In this document: piece by piece, positions 55,938-64,000 of the stretch
Position numbering within the stretch: position 1 is the first letter of the stretch
Layout: the number at the start of each line of letters is the position of its first letter
Assembly (NCBI GenBank): GCA_002786025.1
Contig: NHNW01000007.1
Coordinates: 434,001 to 498,000 of the forward strand
DNA: 64,000 bases
Direction of reading: 5' to 3'
Origin: Zasmidium citrigriseum
Taxonomy: Eukaryota; Ascomycota; Dothideomycetes; Mycosphaerellales; Mycosphaerellaceae
The notes under the pieces: model-generated
What the model was told of the DNA's origin: nothing
Seen by the model: only the letters and a program-made list of their open reading frames with translations
Database searches by the model: none
Translations under genes and position numbers: made by a program

Positions 55938-57488
55938 ATGAACACGGCCACGACGACCTCGATCCATCTCCCCAACGGCCATCCTCGAGCAGCCGAGCAC
56001 ACCAATGGCACACCACTACCCTCCAACGGCACTCCCACGACCCCCATCACTCCACCACCCCGATCCGACGCCCGCGCCTCGAAAAAGTACAAACATACCT
56101 TCGCCGTGCACGTCGAAACCCGCGCCTCGCAACTAAGTCACGATGCCACCTCCGCACCCTCCTCCCTCGGATTCCGTAACCTCATGGGCTTGATCATCGT
56201 GATATCCAATCTGCGGTTGATGCTGGACAATTTCAAGAAGTACGGGATCTTGGTCACGTTGAGTGGGAGTAAAGTTAGTGAGGTTGATTGGAGGTGGTTC
56301 TGGATACTTTATGCGCTGACGCCGTGCCATTTGTTCGTGGCGTATTTGATCGAGTTGGCGGCGAGTCGGTATGCTGTGGCTTTTGTCTCGAAGAGTAAGA
56401 AGGAGGATCGAGAGCAAAAGAAAGCTAAGAGCTGGTTCTCGACATGGAGGGTGATCGCGGTATGTCACTCAGCGAATGCCACTTTCATGCTGGCGTTTGC
56501 GACGTATGTGGTCTACTACTGGATTCACAACCCAGGACTGGGCACTATCACGGAGCTGCATGCGGTCGTGGTGTGGCTCAAGGTCTGCTCATATGCATTT
56601 ACGAACCGCGACCTGAGACATGCGTTCCTTAAGCCGGATCCTAGCGAGGGCGCGCAGTTGCCGGCGCTGTATAAGTCGTGCCCTTACCCACGGAATATCA
56701 ACTTTGCGAATCTGTGCTACTTCTGGTGGGCTCCTACGCTGGTCTACCAACCGGTCTATCCACGCTCGCCAAAGGTCCGATGGGATTTTGTGGCTCGCCG
56801 GGTCTGCGAGTTTTTGGTACTGTGTGTCCTCATCTGGATCACCTCCGCTCAATACGCCGTCCCTCTCCTGCAGAACAGTGTCGAGGACATCTCCAAGCTC
56901 CGCGGCTTCAACATCCTCGAGCGGGTCATGAAGCTGAGCACCATCAGCCTTGTCTGCTGGCTGGCGGGCTTCTTCGCGCTCTTTCAATCCTTCCTCAACG
57001 CTCTTGCAGAAGTCATGCGATTCGGAGACCGGGAGTTCTATGGTGACTGGTGGAACAGCAGCGACTTGAGAACCTACTGGACAAGCTGGAACAAGCCGGT
57101 CACTCACTTCATGAAACGCCACATCTATGCCCCCATGGTAGGCCGCGGCGTTCCTCCAGCTCTCGCCCAACTCCTCACCTTCCTCTTCAGCGGCATCCTC
57201 CACGAAGCTCTCGTAGGCGTCCCAACGCACAACATACTCGGCGTCGCTTTCTTCGGCATGCTAGGCCAGATCCCTCTCATCTTCCTCACGGATATGCTGC
57301 GCAGATACGGAGGCAACGGGCACAACGCTAAACTGGCCGGCAATCTTGTGTTCTGGTTGAGCTTTTGTATCTTTGGACAGCCTATCGCGGCGCTGGTGTA
57401 CTTTTTCGCATGGCAGGCGAAATTTGGGACAAATGATCGGCCGGAGTGGCCTGAGTTGCAGTTGACGTGGAATGCTACGAAGTCATGA
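55938..57488 (+). CDS. diacylglycerol O-acyltransferase 1 (MBOAT family)
   Basis: Makes triacylglycerol from diacylglycerol and acyl-CoA in the ER. Single exon, 516 residues, multi-pass membrane protein of the MBOAT family. The first membrane helix (GFRNLMGLIIVISNLRLMLDN) is the DGAT1-type start, unlike sterol acyltransferases (ARE1/ARE2). The FYxDWWN motif is at 367-373 (FYGDWWNSS), and the catalytic His422 lies in SGILHEALVGVP. The N-terminal 80 residues are Thr/Pro-rich and disordered. Sterol acyltransferase is the alternative, less likely because of the N-terminal helix and the NLCYFWWAPTL segment. Confidence 0.93.
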   Translation: MNTATTTSIHLPNGHPRAAEHTNGTPLPSNGTPTTPITPPPRSDARASKKYKHTFAVHVETRASQLSHDATSAPSSLGFRNLMGLIIVISNLRLMLDNFKKYGILVTLSGSKVSEVDWRWFWILYALTPCHLFVAYLIELAASRYAVAFVSKSKKEDREQKKAKSWFSTWRVIAVCHSANATFMLAFATYVVYYWIHNPGLGTITELHAVVVWLKVCSYAFTNRDLRHAFLKPDPSEGAQLPALYKSCPYPRNINFANLCYFWWAPTLVYQPVYPRSPKVRWDFVARRVCEFLVLCVLIWITSAQYAVPLLQNSVEDISKLRGFNILERVMKLSTISLVCWLAGFFALFQSFLNALAEVMRFGDREFYGDWWNSSDLRTYWTSWNKPVTHFMKRHIYAPMVGRGVPPALAQLLTFLFSGILHEALVGVPTHNILGVAFFGMLGQIPLIFLTDMLRRYGGNGHNAKLAGNLVFWLSFCIFGQPIAALVYFFAWQAKFGTNDRPEWPELQLTWNATKS

Positions 57489-58404
57489 TGTCCATGAAGG
57501 ATGGATATGTTTGGCGTTTTGTGTAGTTTCAGGTAGCTATGGCTGTGGGAATAAGAATAAGGTGTGGAGATCAGCGGTACGTCTTGCGTCCAAGATAGCT
57601 TCTGTCGTCGATCTTGAGTATGTTCGGTCCTCTGCTAGGCATCTCATGATTTCTATTGGGAGTCCGGTAGGCTTGAAATGGCGGTAAACACGTCTTCTAG
57701 GTCGTATGTGGTATCTTCAACATGGATGCCCGCTGTCGAACAAGTGGGCAGCTTCCCTGCGGATCGCTGGAGACTTGTTGGAGAAGGCGCGAGTGACGCC
57801 ATTGCGCAAGAGCGACAAGCGACAGACTTTGCCGCTGCAGGTGCGACCGGAGGGTTGTCTAGACTGACCTCATACCTCGACCTCACTTGTTCATGTCCAT
57901 ACTACCACTGTTTACTGGCTGCGATTCTTAACCCCGACCACACTTTTGCGACGCTATTCTTGCTGGCGGACTTGCGCTGCGGCGACGGAGGTGACCTGAA
58001 ACACTCCCGAACGCTTTGGCCCTCAACACCACGCGACCAGATCGCCCGCCTGTGCATCGCGAACGGCGACGACGACATTCACCCCGACCGCCTCTCATCT
58101 CGCCGCCCAGGACTCCTCCGCCGTCCGGACTCCCTCTGCGCGACCCCAGCGCCGCTGTCGTACGTTGGCAGAGATTGCGCGCTCCACCACCACCGGCTCC
58201 GCCACCAGCCCGGCCTCCCCCGACGACGTGCATATACTGCCGCAAACACAACCACAACACCGTAAACAGACCCGCTCACCGACGCGCGCGCCCGCGACCA
58301 GCGATACACCACGAGTCCGGCCTAACCAGACAGCATCCGTGTCGGCGCATTCACTCGCGACACGATACGGATGAGTTGGCGGGGCCTTCACCAGCAGTGC
58401 GACC
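57489..58404. other. intergenic
   Basis: A 0.9-kb gap between DGAT1 and PSY2, both on the plus strand. The second half is very C-rich with Pro/Arg-like readings in several frames, all of which I take as chance. It should hold the PSY2 promoter and leader. Confidence 0.45.
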
Positions 58405-61279
58405 ATGGCGCTCGCTCCTGCTAATAATGACAAGAAGAGGGTCAAGGTATACGAGCTTAAGAACAACGACTGGTATGATCGCGGCACCGGCTTCTGCGTG
58501 GGGAGCATCGTGAGCGCGCCCAGCGCGCCGCCTGAACATCTCGATGCGCGCATCGTTGTCACCAGCGAAGATGACCCCCAACGAACACTTCTGGAGACCA
58601 GGATCGCCAAGGACGATGGCTATCAGAAGCAGCAGGAGACCCTGATCGTCTGGACCGAGAGCAATGGGATAGACATGGCGTTGAGTTTTCAAGAGGCTGA
58701 CGGGTGTACCATAATATGGGATTTTGTGAGTGATGTCCAGTCACGGCTGGTCCCCGAAGATGGCATATCAGACGAGCTGCTGGATGTGGTGCATCCTATA
58801 ACTCTTCCTGAACCTGCGCTGGGCAAGCTGGAGGAAGTGGTCGAGGCTATCAGGAATGCGTCGACTACACCTGCGGGGCGCGATGCGCTGGCCAAGTTTG
58901 TCATGAGTCCGGAGCAAATGTACATCCTGCGATTGGCGCCGCTGGTCGACGAGGCCGAGAAGCTGGAGCAAACACAGGAGCTACATCGATTGTGCACGAT
59001 CATGAAGCACCTCATTCTGCTCAACGACACTTCCATAATCGAGTTCATAGTAACGGACCAGGCGATTATGGGTGTCGTTGGCGCCTTAGAGTGTGAGTTG
59101 GGAAGGGAGAGTACATTCACATGTTTGGAGGGCTGACTTTTCCGCAGATGACCCAGACTTTCCCTCACATCGAGCGAACCACCGCCAGTACCTGTCAGAC
59201 ACGTCCAAATTCAAGGAGGTTGTCAAGATCGAACATCAAGACATCAAGAAGAAGATCCACTACACTTATCGACTTCTGTACCTGAAAGACGTTGTCCTTG
59301 CGCGCATTCTCGACGATCCTACGTTTTCGGTGTTAAACTCGCTCATCTTCTTCCACCAAGTTGACATTGTCAACCATCTCCAGGCCAATCAGAACTTTCT
59401 AAAACAACTCTTCGCCATCTTTGGAGACGAGGAGCATGATGAAGAAAGGAAGAAGCAGGGCGTGCTATTCATCCAAAACTGCTGCGCGGTTTCTAAGAAT
59501 ATCCAGGCACAGTCGCGGGCACAGCTCTACCAAAACTTCATCAATCACGGCCTTTTCACCGTCATCACGTTTGCACTGCGACACCACGATGCGAGCGTTC
59601 GAGTGGCGGGGACAGACGTCCTGGTATCATTGATCGATCACGACTCGGGTCTCGTGAGGGGTCATATCTTCAAGGCTATCAGCGAGAAGACTGTACCGCT
59701 TACCGACACGCTGATCGAGCTTCTCCTGGTGGAAGTCGACTTGGGTGTCAAGAGTCAAATGGCGGATGCGATCAAGATTTTGCTGGACCCTTCTAGTAGT
59801 GTCGCCGGTATGGACGCCATGAATCGACAAGGCAACGCCGATTTCGTGGCCAAACAGCGTGGTGGACCAGATCATCATCATGGACCTCGAATACCGCCGC
59901 AGACTCAGGCTTTTATCCAGAACTTCTACGAAGAGGGAGCCAGGAGGCTGTTTCAACCACTGAAGGATCTGGAGCATCGAACATCGATGGTTGGATTGAG
60001 TGTACAAGAAACCAGTCTGTACACTCATCTGGTGGAAGTGTTGTGCTTTTTCGTGAGACAGCACGCATACCAGTCCAAACTCTTCATCCTGGCGGAGAAC
60101 CTTCACTCACGAATAGCGCAACTGCTTCAGTGTCCGCAAAAGTACATGAAGCTGATAGCGCTGAAGTGGTTTCGGACGTGCATTGGGCTGCAGGATGAGT
60201 TCCACAACAGGCAGCTCATCCAGCACCGACTGTTCGAGCCGATCCTCAACATTGTGTACGAAACGATGCCACGAGATAATCTTCTGAACAGCTGTTGTCT
60301 GGAGCTGTTTGAATACATCAAGCGCGAGGGCATCAAGCAGCTGATCTATCACCTCGCCGAGAACTATCGGGAGCGCTTGATGGGCATCACCTATGTCAAC
60401 ACTTTCCAGGGCATCGTGCAGAGATATGAGGCGTTCCAGCACCCGTACCTACCGGGCAATGGAGAGGGCGACACGAGTTTCACGACCGAACCAGATACAC
60501 CAGACGCATTACGAGGACGTATGATGAATGGTCGACAGCCGTTCAGTGGATTGAAGGAGCCTGATCCAGATGAGGACGCCTACTTCAACACGGATGATGA
60601 TATGGAGGGTGATTTGGGCGATGACGATGAACTGCAACTACCGACACCAGCGACTTCGAGACTACCCAACGGGCGAGCGTCGCCTATGAAGCCTTTGGTG
60701 GACTATCCCGATGATGACGAAGACGACGAGATGGACCTCACAGCCAGCTCACCGGATCATCTCAACGACAAGAAGACTGTCGGCGACACATCAACGGACT
60801 CCCCTGGCGACGGACCACAACGCGGTAGAGATCGAGCCCCTAAGGAGGCATCGCCCTCAACACCACCGGAACCCATGGCCGTGAAGCGTAGACGAGAAGA
60901 AGACGACGACGGCGACGAGCTCGGCAAGATGATGGGCAGCGGCGGTGGCGTCAAGCGAAGAAACAGTTCAGCGTCAGTGAGTGGCAAAAGCGGCAGTCTG
61001 GCTGTCCAACTCGACGGCGCGTCTCCTCAATCTCAAGTCATTGGCAGCCCGATGAGCGTGACAGAAGACGGCGTGAAACAAGAACCTCCTCCTTCGCCGA
61101 GTGCGCATGCTCACGGAGGACCTGTTTTGAGACGGAAGGGGAGTCTCAAGGTCAAGAATGAGGGGCCAACAAATCCGGGGCGATTTTCGATTAAGCCTAT
61201 GGATGGTGGTGGGCAGAAGGATGATGGTGGGGAGGAGAAGGGGAGGAGGAAGAGTCGTGATGGGGAGGGCGGGGGTTAG
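58405..61279 (+). CDS. PSY2: protein phosphatase 4 regulatory subunit 3
   Basis: Targets the PP4 phosphatase, which reverses DNA-damage checkpoint phosphorylation (gamma-H2A, Rad53 in yeast). Two exons, 58405-59092 and 59148-61279, with a 55-nt intron, give 939 residues. The N-terminal RanBP1-like PH domain starts KRVKVYELKNNDWYDRGTG and ends around TIIWDFVSDVQ. The SMK-1 domain follows: LPEPALGKLEEVVEAIRN, FPSHRANHRQYLSDTSKFKE (across the intron joint at 230), HYTYRLLYLKDVVLARILDD and VDIVNHLQANQNFLKQLF, with armadillo-like repeats onwards. The C-terminal 250 residues are acidic and disordered, with two basic patches (AVKRRREED, VKRRNSS) likely to act as nuclear signals. Confidence 0.96.
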
Positions 61280-62126
61280 AGATGGCTGGAGGAGACGATG
61301 ATGATTTGTTGTGATTGATGATGACTCTGTCCGTCTGGCTCTCTGGATTCTGGTCCCCGGATGACGACTCCTCCTGGTCGCTACGATGAACTTCACACTT
61401 GTTGAGTCGCGGCGAGGACGAGCACGAACGACCTCTTTCCCCGACTGTCGTTGCCAAAGTGCGTCTTTGGGCGTTACATGCCTCGCTCAGGACCGAGCAA
61501 GTGACTGCTTCCAAGACCCACGGCGCCGACCCAGACCGCACGGATTGCACGGTGGGAGGTAATACTGATTCGAGCGAGCGAGCGAGCGCATTGATATATC
61601 CTACGGAAGCATGCATAGTCGGTTGAAGAGGCAGAGCGGAGAAGAAGAGATCATTACCTTGCTGCTTGTTGTATGGAAGTGTATCACATATCTCTGAAAC
61701 GGATTCGAAAGACGCGTGTTGCGTCTTTTCAACTTTCGCCGTCTCATTGTTCTGCAAGCTCTCTCGTCCGGACACAGCCCCGAGCAGCTGGAGAGCTGTC
61801 ACAGGCATCCCTTTTTAGCTTTATTGCTCCGGCTAGGTGATGATCCGACAAAGCTCTCGACCGAATTCTCCTCTCCATGCCGCTGTACAACGTGGGCATC
61901 ATCGAATCATGACCATGCTAGAGCAGATCTCGTACACGACCAACCTCGTTCGTACCGTCATCATCCTTGAATGAGATACCCATCTCGAAGGATCGACTGT
62001 ACTCGACTCATGAGAACAGACCCCGGGTCTTCGACTATCCATCTCGCCCATCAGGTATAGTCCTACTACTGCATTTCAATCTCCTCTCTCTCATCTACCG
62101 TAACCCGTTCTCTCCTTTAAGGAACA
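61280..62126. other. intergenic
   Basis: Between PSY2 and the ferric-reductase-like gene, both on the plus strand. A short CGAG/GAGC microsatellite (about four units) lies at 61571-61588. No gene seen. Confidence 0.5.
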
Positions 62127-63909
62127 ATGAGAAGAATAACCCCTCGCACCTGCCTCTGGCCTCTGGTTATCGTCTTGTCTGCGACTTTTGCACTCTCTAT
62201 TGGTCTGACTTACCGCTCGAATCACCATTGCTATGCTGGAACTTGTGGTGAATGGCTCTTCCCTTTCCAGGCGCGGATGCATGTTGTGGTTTGGTATCTT
62301 TGGGTCTCGCTCTCGACAGGTTTCTTGGGACTAAGGGCTTTTCATCCCCGTACTGCGAGCCTCGTAGGCGTCCGCCGGAAGAGGTTCAGTGTCGGTGGCC
62401 TGCTACTGGTTCTCTGGATCGGAATCTTATACGGCGTCCTAATCAGCATCTGGTGGCACCGCCTACATGCCTACTTCAACTCCCGAGCTCAAGGCCTCCC
62501 AGGAAACTCCGTCATCGCCGCCGTGGCTCTAACAGGCCATCTCGCCGACGTCACGATGGGAATGGTCCTGCTCCCTGTCTCAAGACACAGTGCTCTGGCT
62601 TCCTTCTTCAAACTCTCGCACGGGACGACGTATAGATTCCATATCACATTGGCTTACGTCCTCTTTGCTTTGGTCGTTGTTCATGGGAGTTTATACGCTT
62701 CCTGGACGGCGAGGTATAACGAGCACCGGAATGTTTTTCGACATGTCCTGCCTGTGCTGAATCCTACGTACCTCTACCACGAAGTCTGGCCTGGCAATAA
62801 ATCCGCTCTGGGGATCTGGAGGGCCTCATTGATCTTCACTGGTATCGTTTCGGCGTTGATCATGCTGGGAATGTTTCTGACGAGTTTCCCTGTCGTGAGA
62901 AGGAGGCATTTCAACCTGTTCTACTTCACGCATTTGTTCGGAATCTTGGCTGTCGTGGTCGTTTGTTTGCATGCGAGTACGATGTTTTATTGTACGGTTC
63001 CAGGATTCGGAATGTGGTTGCTGGATTGGGGCATGCGGGTGTCTGAGTTGAGGGAGAAGGTCGAGGGACGGCTTGAGAGTTTTGGGAATGGGTGGTATTG
63101 GTATGTCCCATGGCGTTGTAATGTCGTGGAGTGACTGATAATGTGATAGTATCTCACTACCTCTCCCTCGCAAGCGACTCTCAGGATGTGCATGTCATTC
63201 GCCACTGGCACATTTCTTTATTCATCATTCCCGGTCGTCGATTTTCGAAATTCATCCATTTACAACCATTACGCATTTGGCGTCGAAGAAGTCGACGACA
63301 TCAGAAGACGAAATTATGATCCAGTTCTTGTTCCGTCAAAGAGATGCCAGTCCTTCGCCAACGGGGAGGAGAAGAAGCAGCATCGAGTGGACAGACAAAG
63401 TCGCCTCCCTCATCGACGAAGAAAAGGGGACCCCAGTTTCCCCAATGACCCCCATCTCGGACGTCTGGTATGAATGCCGTAGCGTCGAAACGACCCTCCG
63501 CCTCGAAGGCCCCTACTTTACCCGTGCAACTCCAGAGCATTACAAAACCGTCCTCTGCCTCGTAGCAGGCACTGGTTTAAGCGGCGCTCTCGCCATCGCG
63601 GAAGCCTTTCGAGCACAGAGCCCTGGCTACTGGCGCCGCTGTATCGTGATGTGGAGCGTCCGGTCGGAGCATTACGTTGATATGCCCTTTTTCAATCGAC
63701 TCCAATGTGAGGGGCTGGAGGTTCGTACGCATAGGACCGGGAGATCGCTGCCGAGATTGGACTTCCGCAAGGTGGTGAAGGAGTTTTGCGCTGAGAGAGG
63801 TGAGAATTGCTGGGTGTATATTTCTGGTCCGGAGGGCTTTGTCTCTGCGGCGGAGGGGGCTTGTAAAGAGGTCAAGGGCTTGAGCTGGTTGGCGGCTAGA
63901 TGGGCGTAG
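62127..63909 (+). CDS. ferric-reductase-like transmembrane flavocytochrome
   Basis: Moves electrons from NADPH through FAD and two haems across a membrane, reducing ferric/cupric iron or oxygen. Two exons, 62127-63100 and 63150-63909, with a 49-nt intron, give 577 residues. Bis-histidine pairs fit two haems: His172/His186 in YRFHITLAYVLFALVVVHG and His269/His282 in YFTHLFGILAVVVVCLH. The joint gives WYC-ISLPLPRKRLSGC, followed by FAD-binding HPFT. The NADPH-binding glycine motif is CLVAGTGLSGALAIA, and the C-terminus has YISGPEGF, which matches the usual CGP motif with Ser for Cys. It is a compact member, possibly Fre8- or Aim14-like; substrate unknown. The stop is 91 bases before the window end. 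Confidence 0.9.
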
Positions 63910-64000
63910 GTCATTCGATTGTTCGACAATGTCGAGCAGTATCTGGCAGTCTCGATTGAGTATCACAATGCAAGGTGAATTACAGCGCAGGTTGGAGATA

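Noticed and set aside
1..64000. Secondary-metabolite cluster, transposon or RIP-mutated repeat
   Set aside because: No synthase, tailoring-enzyme group, transposase, reverse transcriptase or strongly AT-shifted block was found; the velvet and Zn2Cys6 genes stand alone.

Overview
This window is nuclear DNA from a filamentous ascomycete (Pezizomycotina). The gene content points to Dothideomycetes, possibly the Mycosphaerella/Capnodiales side, but that placement is inference. Evidence for a fungus: short GT-AG introns (40-73 nt, several with a CTGAC-like branch site) near the 5' ends of genes, many single-exon genes, and fungal families (velvet regulator, HET-domain protein, Zn2Cys6 factor, DUF7918, NUP permease, Sulfotransfer_4-like protein). 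No operons, CRISPR arrays, rRNA genes, confident tRNA genes or intact transposons were seen.

Layout. 1-9.3 kb: 3' end of a mitochondrial DEAD-box helicase (MRH4-like), a secreted-looking aldo/keto reductase, CTP synthase, a sulfotransferase-like membrane-anchored protein, a 2.1-kb stretch with broken coding-like fragments, and a velvet-family regulator. 9.3-15.7 kb: a 6.4-kb gene-empty stretch, all of it upstream of the velvet gene. 15.7-30.6 kb: a giant USP9X/USP34-type deubiquitinase, divergent from RNase P/MRP subunit POP3; a PHD + C2H2 protein; PI 4-kinase PIK1. 31-38.4 kb: a BAR-SH3 protein (RVS167 type), a DUF155 (RMD1/RMD8/sif2) membrane protein, and a pair of related coiled-coil proteins, the second carrying a bromodomain. 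38.5-44.6 kb: HET protein, pseudouridine synthase PUS1, and TFIIE-alpha (TFA1) divergent from PUS1. 44.6-47 kb: a gene-poor stretch with a 53-bp minisatellite. 47-53.3 kb: a protein with an unusual C-terminal Zn2Cys6 cluster, a CLC chloride transporter and a purine nucleoside permease, all on the minus strand. 54.3-64 kb: a DUF7918 protein, DGAT1, the PP4 regulatory subunit PSY2, and a ferric-reductase-like flavocytochrome.

Most genes are conserved housekeeping functions: nucleotide metabolism, RNA processing, transcription, lipid and phosphoinositide signalling, endocytosis. I see no biosynthetic cluster. The accessory content is the HET gene, the velvet gene with its very long upstream region, the bromodomain/coiled-coil pair and the minisatellite zone. 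Splice models were built by hand from reading-frame continuity and family resemblance; none has been checked against RNA data.
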